NCBI RefSeq assembly: GCF_910592395.1
Contig: NC_088314.1
Location: 682,001-746,000, forward strand
From: Lineus longissimus
Taxonomy: Eukaryota > Nemertea > Pilidiophora > Heteronemertea > Lineidae
DNA length: 64,000 bases
Reading direction: 5' to 3'
Of the stretch, positions 47,947 through 59,800 are shown one piece after another. Within the stretch, counting starts at the first letter, position 1; the number at the start of each line of letters is the position of its first letter. The position numbers were made by a program, and so were the translations under genes. The notes under the pieces are model-generated. The model ran no database searches. It had not been told where the DNA came from and was given only the letters and a program-made list of their open reading frames with translations.

Positions 47947-47952
47947 AATAAA
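47947..47952 (+). promoter_or_regulatory. XPC: AATAAA poly(A) signal of XPC
   Basis: Exact AATAAA about 110 bases after the XPC stop codon. Confidence 0.7.
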
Positions 47953-48040
47953 AGTACTTTGTATGATGAAATAATCTTGCCTTGCTGATTGTGAAAGCAA
48001 ATTGTTTATCGATATTGATCAAGTATGTTAAGACAGTTGG

Positions 48041-48202
48041 CATATCGGATGCGCATCCGATGACGGTAAAGGAACTGTAAATCTCGTGGCATCCAATGAC
48101 TGTGATATATTATTATTATTATTTTTATTATTATTATTATTATTTTAGTTTTATACTATTATGTAAGTGCAAGCTCTAGTGAGCTCGCACAACTGTTTGA
48201 CA
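48041..48202 (-). repeat. Right member of the inverted repeat pair around XPC
   Basis: ATATCGGATGCGCATCCGAT plus GACGGTAAAGGAACTG and CTCGTGGCATCC form about one inverted unit of the 56-bp repeat seen at 40752-41150. A (TTA)n microsatellite follows (48106-48146), then TTTAGTTTTATACTA, TGCAAGCTCTAGTGA and AACTGTTTGACA, the inverted match of 40659-40712. Confidence 0.85.
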
Positions 48203-48204
48203 GT

Positions 48205-48735
48205 CCTGGCTGCTCCACCGTGTTGACAACATGATGAGAGAGATGAGATAGTCACAGCCAGGCCGAATCAATCCTGGCTGCTCCACCGTGTTGACAACAT
48301 GATGAGAGAGATGAGACAGTCACAGCCAGGTCGAATCAGTCCTGGCTGCTCCACCGTGTTGACAACATGAGGCACCTTCTCCATAGAGCTATACCCTATA
48401 CTACACTATACGCGAACAATGGCTTCACAAAGGGTGCATGACCATGAAACTATTGTTCGCGTATAGTATAGTATAGGGTATAGCTCTATGGAATAGGTGC
48501 CTGATGAGAGAGATGAGACAGTCACAGCCAAGTCGAATCAATCCTGGCTGCTCCACCGTGTTGACAACATGATGAGACAGTCACAGCCAGGTCGAATCAG
48601 TCCTGGCTGCTCCACCGTGTTGACAGCATGATCAGAGAGATGAGACAGTCACAGCCAGGCCGAATCAGTCCTGGCTGCTCTGCCAAGTTGTCAACATGGT
48701 GAGAGAGATGAGGCAGTCACAGATAGGCCGAATCA
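48205..48735 (-). repeat. 68-bp minisatellite downstream of XPC
   Basis: The unit CCTGGCTGCTCCACCGTGTT then GACAACATGATGAGAGAGAT recurs (48205, 48273 and on), with some shortened copies. One unit is split by a fold-back insertion. A diverged inverted copy lies upstream of XPC at about 39417-39490. Confidence 0.92.
48371..48501. mobile_element. 131-bp fold-back MITE inserted in a minisatellite unit
   Basis: It begins GGCACCTTCTCCATAGAGCT and ends with the near-exact reverse complement, ATAGCTCTATGGAATAGGTGCC. TGA flanks both sides (48368-48370 and 48502-48504). Removing the element and one TGA restores an intact repeat unit like its neighbours, which proves the insertion and its 3-bp target duplication. 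Confidence 0.93.
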
Positions 48736-48769
48736 TCACATGGGATTGCATGAAATCAGAACACCAGAC

Positions 48770-48970
48770 CTGAAGAGACAGCATATACTGCAACAACCAT
48801 ACCATAACATGCTGGCACAACCAGACCTGATAGACAGGAGATGCTGCCACAACCAGACCTGATAGACAGGAGATGCTGCCACAACACGACCTGATAGACA
48901 GGAGATGCTGGCACAACCAGACCTGATAATACAGCATATGCTGTCACAACCAGACCTTATGAGATTGCAG
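48770..48970 (+). repeat. 32-bp tandem repeat, about 5 copies
   Basis: ACCAGACCTGATAGACAGGA then GATGCTGCCACA, with diverged outer copies. Confidence 0.85.
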
Positions 48971-49339
48971 ATACTGTCACAACCACGACGGGCAGAAAAT
49001 GCATGCTGATTGCAGACTAGTATTCCACTTGCTTCATAATGTTAGCTTGATGTTGATGGTCGGCCTATAACTCAACGCCACCTTAAAAAGCAGATACTAT
49101 CACGTACAGAGCACTCGCAATCAGCTGGGACAAGTACTTAGGGTGCAGCATTTATTCATTTTCTTCATACTTTTTGGCTCTGTGGTACTTACTGCTGGCC
49201 AGCTTCTTGTTGGCCAAGGTTAGATAGTGATATTTAAAGTCATCAACTGGGGGATTCTGAGGAGTGCTGCGTGGAACATGTCCGGTCGCAAACACCGATG
49301 TTATCTCAAAGCATAGACTGTGACCACTACAATGAATTC

Positions 49340-49900
49340 AAGTATACTAAAAACTATCATGAAGACAGATCAGTGCTTGCTCTGGGCGATGGTGTATTTG
49401 GGGTATTACACCTCCTGAAGACATATTAGTGCTAGCACTAAGCAACAGCGCATTGGGGGAACAACCTATCTTGAAGACAAGCATCAGTGCTAGCACTAAG
49501 CAACAGTGCATTGGAGGAACAACCTATCTTGAAGACAAGCATCAGTGCTAGCTCTAAGCAACAGTGCATGGAGGTAACATTCTATCTTGAAGACAAGCAT
49601 CAGTGCTAGCTCTGGGCGATGGTTTAGTGGGGGAACAACCCATCTTGAAGACAGATCCGTTTGAGAGCTCTGCTGGGCACCAGTCTATTGGGGGAACATT
49701 CCATCTTTGAGATAGATCAGTGCTAGCCCTGGGCGATGGTTTGATGGGGGAACAACCCATCTTGAAGTTGAGCATCAGTGCTAGCTCTGGGCAATCGTTA
49801 ATTTGGGGACAACTCATCTTGAAGACAGATCAGTTCGAGAGCTCTGCTCACCAGTCTATTGGGGGAACAACCTGTCATGGAGACCAGATCAATGTGAGCA
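49340..49900 (+). repeat. Diverged tandem repeat of about 58-65 bp
   Basis: CATCAGTGCTAGCTCT..., GGGGGAACAAC and TATCTTGAAGACA recur about nine times with variable length, which indicates an old minisatellite. Confidence 0.8.
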
Positions 49901-50143
49901 CTTGGCGATGGTTGAGAACTATCGATCTCAGAGAAAACTTTTACTGGAGTGAAATCCTTCATGTAGGTCTCCACAGACCTTTTCATCGTGATGTTGAACC
50001 TTGTAGAGAGGATCCTTTTGCCAAGAGTGACCGTAAGCAGCAGATAATAAACATTGGCATGTGTGGCACTGTCCTTTGGCCATAACTGGCTGTAAACAGG
50101 ATGTGACAAAATAAACCCGACAGACTACTTTGAATAAAAATGG

Positions 50144-50149
50144 TTTATT
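50144..50149 (-). promoter_or_regulatory. Candidate poly(A) signal of the CUPID-domain gene
   Basis: TTTATT on the plus strand is AATAAA on the minus strand, about 530 bases after the stop codon. The 3' UTR would then contain the 16-bp repeat at 50527-50681. Confidence 0.55.
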
Positions 50150-50526
50150 ACAAACGAAACATGTTTACTGGATATATCTCAAAGATAATTTGACAGCTAT
50201 GTATGTACAACATACAAACAAAACGCATCAATAATCCCCCCCCCCCCTCCCAAGGTACCAAGACGTGAAGGGACTCCAGGTGAGTAGGGTGTAGTTCAGT
50301 AATCTGCATGGGATTTGCACTGGCAACATATCACTGGCTCTAGAAAGCACATAAACGCATGATAATGTACACTAAGCTGATTTCAGTTCTGTCTCAATTT
50401 AGAAAGTGATTTCTACAAAACCTAAAGAATGGCACCATTGTTGCATAGTCACATGCATGCCTGCGCAGTTTTTGAATTCTTACAAAAAATTCAGACATCT
50501 CCAATCGTCTGTTGAGGTTACATCAC

Positions 50527-50690
50527 ATATTTCAAGGTCACACCATCTCAAGTATGCACAAAGTTCAAGGTCGCACCCTCTCAAGGTCATACAACTTCAA
50601 GGTCATACAACTTCAAGGTCATACAACTTCAAGGTCATACAACTTCAAGTCATACAACTTCAAGGTCATACAACTTCAAGGTCATACAAA
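50527..50690 (+). repeat. 16-bp tandem repeat carrying TCAAGGTCA sites
   Basis: The core unit CAAGGTCATACAACTT repeats head to tail from about 50578, with one copy shortened to CAAGTCATACAACTT. Seven exact TCAAGGTCA words and one TCAAGGTCG are present, counting two more diverged units upstream. The last copy overlaps the end of the CUPID-gene coding sequence, and the rest lies in its presumed 3' UTR. Confidence 0.93.
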
Positions 50691-50835
50691 GCTGGCATTT
50701 TTCGGGTCCTGACCTCCCTGGTCATCGTACCATGCCAGCATTTCTTCGCTGAACTTATCCGCCAGATTATCGCCAGTCGGGTCCGGGCCGAAGCTGCTGT
50801 TCATACTCAGATCATGAAACTTATCCGATAGGCAC
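50682..50835 (-). CDS. CUPID gene last coding exon
   Basis: The acceptor TATGTCTTCAG completes Arg. Encodes CLSDKFHDLSMNSSFGPDP, EEMLAWYDDQ and the terminus NASFV before TGA. The phase matches exon f directly, so the 6.5-kb intron needs no intermediate exon. Confidence 0.8.
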
Positions 50836-53800
50836 CTGAAGACATAAAAACACAACAATTGAGTTTCTAACATTTTCCACAATGCCCTCATCACTACTCA
50901 TGCTTTCGTTTTGTGATGAAATCAAAATGGATTTAATGCAAATTTATGCAGGCAACTTCAAGTGAAGTGACTTGCAAGAAAATTTCAATTTAGATTTTGA
51001 AAAGGAATCCAACAAAAATTGATACCGGTACTTGATAAAAGGGATTAAAACAGTGGGCTATCATAACTAAGTTCACAATGCTACAATGTATGGCAAAGTT
51101 ACATAAAACTAAGCTGAGAATGCACTGAATTGGACTACACTATCTTCATTCAACATGCTTTGCATACTTACAAGACCAAGATTGTGCAAGAAATAAACCA
51201 GGTTAGGCAAAATATCACAGGGTTAGAAACATGATGAGTTATTTACAACATGGTAGTCTGCTGCAAATGAGATTGAACTACCATCTAGGTTGACCCAATA
51301 AACGAGAATGGTAAACTTTTTAGAGTTCATGGATCGGCCATTAATCATTATGGTGTCTCACAATCTGACCTCAGGGAACACTGTGACTACAACCCCCCCC
51401 TTGACAAGCTTTTCTCAAGCATGGCAACAGGTCCTATAACAAAGACAATAATGACCGGCTCATGGTTAGAAGAAAACATCCAACGATTTGAGATGTCACA
51501 CACAAGTTATACCATTTCAAGAAAAAATGTCTTTAAGTCAAGAATTTCCCAAAATATTGAGGGCACCAACATCACCTCCAATACGGTTCACCCAAACCTG
51601 ATGAAGATAGTGACACCTACACAACTACATTGTCAATGTACACAACTGCACTGTCAATGTACACAACTACACTGTCAAAGTACACAACTGCACTGTCAAT
51701 GTACACAACTGCACTGTCAATGTACACAACTACACTGTCAAAGTACACAACTACACTGTCAATGTACACAACTGCACTGTCAAAGTACACAACTATACTG
51801 TCAATGTACACAACTACACTGTCAAAGTACACAACTATACTGTCAATGTACACAATTACACTGTCAATGTATGTTACACAGACATCTCAACATGAGGTGC
51901 TCACTGTCTTATATAGAGTCTACAGAAGCCCAATGTTTACAATATTAAGAAAAGAGGTCATATCTTCCATCACAAAGTCTTTGGACTGAAGGAGTAGCTC
52001 TCACTTTTCCTGGTCATATATGCAGGGACACAGAGACGCTGACCATGTAACGTCACTGGTTCTTCGATATTCATCAATTTATAGGATTTTTCCATAGTTT
52101 ATGGCATCTTTGTGCATTTTTTGGGACGTGAAGAATATTTGAGGAAGAGTCATGAATGACACCTCCCGTGGTCAGATAGGGTGTGATGTGATTAAAGGTT
52201 ATAACTTTGTGATTGAAGATATAACTCTGCCACGAATCATGGCGTGTTTAATGGTTAAATATGATTTGAAATAAAACATGTACCCACCTCCTGAAGAGAG
52301 TATACATTTGAGGCGACATGAGCCTTTCGGGATACCTGTCAACCACAATGAGAAACATCACAATCAAAACCTCAACAAGGCACATACGCAAATCAATGGT
52401 CTTAACACACAGAGGTGCGGGGCCTGCACCTCTATTGTTCAAGTCAACTGTAGGCCCGCCAAGCATCGACTCAACTGTAAGCCCAGCAAACATAGACTGC
52501 TAAACTTTGTTCTTCAACAACTTCAAAACCTCTATTTTTCATTTTGGAGGCAAAGATTTCAATCAATAGCTAAAAGAATGTATATACCACACATGAACCT
52601 TTTATACAGTGCTGTCTTTCAGTATCATGCCTTGGTGCATCACGCATCTCACATCAGCTGCTGTATATACCTGCTACGCACTAATCTTTTCTTTGAGATG
52701 TATTATAGTCCTTCCAACCCATCTTGTGAACGTGCCAACTCTAGCAAAGAAGTAATCCCTGACTTTGGCCTGGCTTGGCATAAAGGACACAATGAGGAAA
52801 TCCTTACAGGACAGACTCTGAGGGCAGCATGCAACATGTGACCACAACATCTTCATGCAATCATCTAAAAGCATTTTACACAGATAAAAGACTTCTATGG
52901 ATGGTATTTGGGTAATTAGAACCATCACTATTGCAAGCAGCATGCACCATGTGACAAACATAGGGATTTTGAAAACATAATATTGCAATAACGAAGCAAC
53001 TTGTACTCAGGCAAAAGTGATATGGTGCAATTCTGCGTGATTTATCAATTGTATGTCATCAGCCCCTGTGTGACTTGTACGTGGTGGAGTGAGATGAGAT
53101 ATGAATAAGATATCAACATATCATCATCAAAGATGTTAAAATTAGATCCCCCCACACTACCACTCCTAGCTACATGTACATTTTCATAGAAAGTCACAGA
53201 AAATTATATGTACCAGTATTAGTTTCAAGGTTCCTCATTTCATTCTATTCAAAAGTAAAGGCGTACAGAATGAAATGATAGCAGAAAATTAAAAAGATAC
53301 AAAATGTTCTAACATCAGTTATTTTACATAGAATTAAGATAAAAACAACGTCTATCTAAAAGCAAGGTAAAAAAGAATTTACAAAACGTGTATCATTTGT
53401 ATTTCATCTTTCAAGACGGAAAATCATAACACCAGTTATCTTGTATTCAACTTACTCTCAACACTACAACATTTACCCAAACGCACATGCTTTCTTTGTG
53501 AAGAGATAAAGGGATGATGACAAGGATTGATGAACAAGGAGTAAAATATCATGGAAAAGAATGAAAAACAAATGATGAGGGTAACAATGATGTCTCTTTC
53601 TGAGAATTAATGGCTAAAGTTAAGAGTAGGAACCACATAGAGAGAGGAGGGGGTATCGATACATCTGATGATAACATGATCAACACGTTTCTTCTGTAGT
53701 CTGGCTCCCTCTGTGGCCCCAAACAAGAGTGAGTGAGCGGTATTAAGTCAATTTTAGAAATGGCACGAAAGTCCCACTGTAACACATATCCCATGAATTA

Positions 53801-56800
53801 ATAGTATTTGAATGGCAAAGTCGGAAATCTTTCCTACTTCACCCAAGCTGCACATTAACCACAACCTCCCTCTTGATGTGATTCCCACCAACAGAAACTC
53901 TCCAAGAATCAGCAGCATGTCCATGCAGCTCATGCAAAGACATCACAAAAACTTGCCTCCGTCATTCCGTGTTGTAGAAAAGACTAAGATACGATGCAGC
54001 TACGGCAAAGCATTCATGGTACTGCCATCTTTTGGTTATCATGAGCAACTTGTCACGGCTCATAAGTGTCAACTGTGATGTGAATCCATTTGTGTAGGTA
54101 TCATGTTCAGATCTGCTCCGATGATCTACCCTTGTGACACTTCTTGGAACCAATCATGTCTTAAAGGGAGACTACACGCAGAAGCAAGGTGGGGGACATT
54201 AAGTTGGATAAAGTGACCACCAGGTGTCACTGCTATCTCAAAACCACCCCCAACTGTGCATATTAGTCATGTGGCCCCTAGGCCCTAGTTCCTGCCCATA
54301 GTCCCCCTTTAAAAATGACATTCTTAAGCCTCCTGCAGCAGATTCTTCCAACATATGTTCAATGTGCCAACATCAGAGAACACCTCCGCTCCCATCATGC
54401 ACCACTGCTCTCCAAACTGGCTGACGGGAAATCCTAACGAACACCAAATCTCCATCATATGCATTTTTATTCAAAATGTGGCTTACATTCATCTCTTATA
54501 AACATTGACAACCTGACAATACCTCTTATGCATCTTCTTTATACACTAACTACATCTCATGGCTATATTCCTTGCATTATAAAAAGCAATACACAAAATC
54601 GTGCAAATACATAATCTTTCAAATAAAAAGCAGTTTTGGCAAGTCACTGAGTGAAGTGACAAGATTTGATAAAATGACAGGACACATTTGTCAGTATCTG
54701 CTGTCTAATGAGGTTAAGCAAGTCAAGGCTCCCACCAAACTCAAACTGGCTCATTCAGGTTCTCTGACCAAGAAATCGGGACTGCTCATCTGATAACATC
54801 TCAGTACAGAGTGCCCTTATAACGAAGTCCCCAAAGTGGAGGAGAGACTTGATGAAGGCTGGACTCCCCATTAATTGTCTGACCGAATTCTCACAACATT
54901 TTCTTCACAGCAAGTTATTCAACGACTCTCATCCTCTATCAAAGCTCAGCTTGTTTTCATTTGAGAACAATTCATATAAACCTAAACCAAGAACATTTTC
55001 ATAAAATAATCTATTTTTCGGATGAAAATGACGTTTTCATTTCTAGCATTATAAACACATGTAACTACTTCAGTTTATACATTGTACATTTTTCTACTTG
55101 CATAGCAACTTAACACACGATTGACATGTTTCAATCATTTTAGGGAGAATTCAAAATAGCTTATCAATATGATTCACCTGATATAGAAAATGCTGTCTTG
55201 CCTTGCCAATGAAAGTACTGTAAAAGCTGATATAAACGAGATAAAACAGCCCTGAATTCCTCTTTTGCTCTCAGAGAAACATATGATAAAAGAATAGAGA
55301 ATTTAAGTCAGGCATAGCATTTTGCTGCATATAGTCAGCATGAAAGTGACCGATTATTGAAACACATTTGACTCTATGAAGTTTACAATATCTTTATCTA
55401 GGTTCTTATCCAGACCCACTAGTATCAGTACACTACCTCAATCGGTATGTACGCAGAAATATGAATCCAATGCATAAAAAGTTTTCAGAGGAAGCGAGAC
55501 AATAATGCACTGATGCACCAATAAAAATGGCCCTACCCATGCATTCAACACAGTTAGATATAGAAATTTAACAAGTAATTGAAAAGAACCATTCCAGTTT
55601 TCGTGCATAATTGTACCTCTGCCGACACTACATAATTGCAATTTTCCAAATCCAGCTTGCTGACTTTGGCCCTTTTAAAGGGTGGGGATTTTAGTGACGG
55701 GTAAAATGGACTCAGTGTGGAGGTTGTGCTGTGATGTCGACTGGCAATCGACCATGCTGATGTCAACAACAAAGTGAGCCATGTGTGGATCACGGCTCAT
55801 GTAACCACAATGAACTTCACCATGTGCGTATGTGCTCATCATTGGCCAATGACTTAACTTGACTGTCAAGATGGCGGATTTTTGTGTGTTGACGTCATCA
55901 GCAATGGCTCTCTTGCCTGAGCACATTGAGAGAGGGTTAAACAGATAACATGATGCACTGTGAACATGAGCAGTATACGTCAAACAAACAAAACATAACT
56001 GAACAGTTGCAAGGAGCTTCCATGAAATGGTGGGTCTGATGGTGTCTTCATTGCCAAGTGGGTTATACAGAAATTATCCTGAAGCAAAACCCATTGACAT
56101 GACTATTCAACCGAGAAGCTCTCAAACAGCACTTTCTCAAGGTTCGATTGGTTTCTTGGTCCATTTTTATGATGCTATTTGAGCCCTTGCTGGGACGAAT
56201 TACAGTTTAACCCCGAAGTCACAGAAGCTGCCGGGCAATACAAAACACCCCTACAACAGGCATGTGAACGTGGACCCTTCCCAACGAAACAATGACAAGA
56301 CCATTACAAACAGAAAGTGAGGGGAAGAGTCCACTAGTGCCAGGGGAGAATACAAACAGAAAGCATGGCCATAACATGGAGTGTTTAGTAAGGAATTGAA
56401 GCTTTCCCCATGTGTTTTACTGTTACATAACTCATAAATAACAACTCCCACACTTCAACAATAATGGATTTTCTGACTGAACGATTTCAATCACTGGCTT
56501 ATTTTCTATAGAATTTTCACAACATCAAGGCTACTGGTTTTATGATTGACACATTTCATAGAGCTCAGCGATGTGTACACAATTCACACTTATTTTGCAG
56601 TTGAAGCAGATCTGGAAGTTAGTTACATCTTAAGAGAAGCTCGTTCAGAAGACCATCAATACATTCTATTGACAAATAATTTTGGAAAAAGAAGCTTTTG
56701 GTTCTACAGCAAGTTGTGTCCAAGCTGTTCCTCATGGATGTAATGACCAGGAGTGTTTGTGGCTACAGTGTCTACTATGGGTCGTGAAGAGCTGAAGGAT

Positions 56801-59800
56801 TGGGGGTATTTCACAGGCAACTGGTGGTTAGTCGGCAAGCAAGCAACAAATAATGTTATGTGCAAATGTTATCACCAAAGTCCCGAAACAGACGTTAAAA
56901 GTTGCACCACCTATGTACACTATCTGAACCAAAACCTTCGGCAAGGCGGCAACTTTTGTGCAGGAGAGACAAGTGGAGATGGTGAAGTTGTCTGAATGTC
57001 AAACCCACGATAAATAGAACTTTGGTCAATACCCTGGCAAACATTTCAGGCTTTTTTATTTCAATTCATTCTGAAATTGCTTTCAAATTGAGAATTTTGG
57101 GAGGTTCGAGAGTTGGTAAAGTCAGTTGCTCCATAAACACATTGTCGATGGCAACAACTTCTTTACTGTCCATATCTGACTCAGTGGTTATCAATGTCTC
57201 ATCTCTCTACACAAGAGTTACAGTAACCAAGAGATGAAATCCCTCCATCCGGCACCACCATGTCTATTTGCTAAGGCTGGTGATCCATGGAAACCATCGT
57301 CATGACTACGGGGGTCAAGGCTAAGTACAAACCGTCATGGAGAGATCATACTAACCTCTTCAGGTCACTTGGGTCCTTCACGGCCTCGCACTTCATGGGG
57401 ACTGGCGACTGGTAGAGACGCTGCGATCGCTGAGGTGTAGGCGACTGGTATGGCGATGCGCGACCAGGCGGCCCTGCCATATACGGTCCTGGGCTACCTG
57501 CACGATGAGTCATTTGCGGGCTCGGAGGAATATGTGCCATTTGTATTTGCGGGCTTGGGGCAACATGTGCCAACTGTGGGCTAGGAGTCAGTATAGGCCC
57601 AGGAGAGGGTGCTCCACACTGGTATTGTTCCTCGATGGGTACGCACATACCCCGCGGTCCCGTCCCTGAACCAGTATAAGCATAATCCGGCTGAGGACTG
57701 AGTGTGTCTTTTCGCATCACAGGCACAGAGTGAGCGTAATGCGGCACAAAAGCTCGTTCTGATGAACTCGAGGAGCAGTGACTTGGTGCCGGTGATTTAG
57801 CCCGTCGTGGTGGCTCTATATGCTGGCGTTCTATACTACGCTGTCGGCGTAACTTTTCACTATATTTATAAAAGTCAGACATTTCAAATGGTTTTGACTC
57901 CTCCTTATAGCTCGGATACTGATGCACTGTCGTAAAAGTTTGACCTTGAGGGAACTGACCGATATTCTGTCCCACGTACGGGTGGGGAATAGGATTGTCT
58001 TCCTGGGGAGTATGATCGTCCCCTTGACCATACTCAGGCGCGTTTTCCGCAATATAAAACTGAGCTCGTGACGACTCATATTCGGGTGGCCGATCTCGGT
58101 CCGAGTATTCTGGTGGCACATTATCCGTATTCACACCACTTTCCTGAGTTTCATACCAATGTTCGTGATCACCTAGAGGGCGCTCTCGCTCAGAAAGCAG
58201 ATCAGATTCAGAATCGGCCGGTGTATGATCCACCTCATACTGTCCAGCCTGGTACTCAGGTTGCTCAGCCATAAACGCAGTCTGACCACTGTAACTAAAA
58301 TTACGTTCTAAACTTCCGTATTTTTGGTCCATACTAGAATTAGAATTTGTCCGTCGATACGTAGCATCTAAACTCCCATGGCGATCGCGAGGTAGAGTAC
58401 GTAACCGTTCATCACTACACACATAGCGATAATCAGTCCTCTCCGGGTTTTCTGGCGTGACATACGGCTCGATACGAGTCATTTGTAAACTATCCTCACT
58501 GTCATAACGAGACGTACGGTTGGTTGAGATGTTATACACATTATAATCCTCCTGGCTGAGTTCACCTTTTGATCCTTTGTAACTCATGTTATCATAATCT
58601 GATTGGTTACTCGTTACTGACTGCCTCGTACTGAATGTCGGGTACATTTGATTGCGATACTGGGTGCGTGTCGTGTAGATTGAACTGGGCATGTATCCTG
58701 TCTGTCCACTGTGGCTCCTGCAACAGACATGACAAGTTAGATCATTATGATGCAATAAACATTTATAACGCTATCTGTACTTCAACCAATCAGAGAAATG
58801 TCTAAGACGTGTGTGAGCAGGGCCGGAGGAGCAAACAACCCCTGATTTCCTTTGGATAGATTCTTACCTGCTTGGACTAGGGCTCGAGTCTCTCGACTGC
58901 TGTTTCGATGGACTTTGCGGTGAAATATTCTCCGATAGTGAACACAGCGATGACCCCGTTGATGGTGCGTGTTCATTGGACAGCATGTTAGGTCGCTGGA
59001 GCTCCACAATCTCAACCTGAGGAAGGAACATAACATTAGAGAATGCGGGAAATGAGATCAGTACACTGAGCCCTCAAATTGATAGAATCCAATCGTCATA
59101 GAGGGAAGAAGATGACAGAGGCACACTGCCTAATTCCTTGGATTGCGCCACCTGGAGGTGAAATGTGAAGGTGATGATCATGTCTAGACATCATGTGGCA
59201 CAGTGCATGACTTGTAGCAGAACTCACCAGCAAATCTCTACATCACCAGTTTTGCTCAAAACCTTTCTCAGGGCTGTGCCCTAAAATTTGATATCCAATT
59301 CCGAATTAAGAGGGAAATTCTGACCACATTTGTCATCGGGTGATGAGCTATCAACAAATGATGATAACAGGATCGATGTCAAGTGAAGAATACTTCAAGA
59401 GGAATCAGAGCAAATCTTATGTTGACCATAAAACTGACTCCACATGCATCATGGTTTTACATGTTGTCATACAAACCATGAACCAGTGTAAGTATTGATG
59501 ATTGGTGCATGACAAAACAAACAAATAAACTCAACCTACTCTGTCTTTTCTTCTAAGGAAACAAAGACATAGTTCTCATACTTATGTGTGTCACCAGACA
59601 CTGTTAACCTAGATTAGGAAACTAATACAGTGATGTCATCACCTACCATGCTGAAGGGACAAACAAAAGAAGTCCAAATGACCATGACACCATTTGACTC
59701 AATTGAGTCAGGCATGACAGATCATTGTTCTGCCCTCATAAACACTAGGCCACCAATGAAAGGTTGACATATGTTGTGCTTAACCATGCATTGCAAACAA

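Noticed and set aside
51421-51989. Plus-strand ORFs of 175 and 119 codons with TQLHCQC-type repeats
   Set aside because: Produced by the 21-bp repeat (7-codon period). Opposite-strand frames are equally open and there is no independent coding signal.
52278-52841. 187-codon plus-strand ORF
   Set aside because: In an intron of the CUPID gene, with no recognisable domain, and the opposite strand gives a better exon candidate at 52288-52335.
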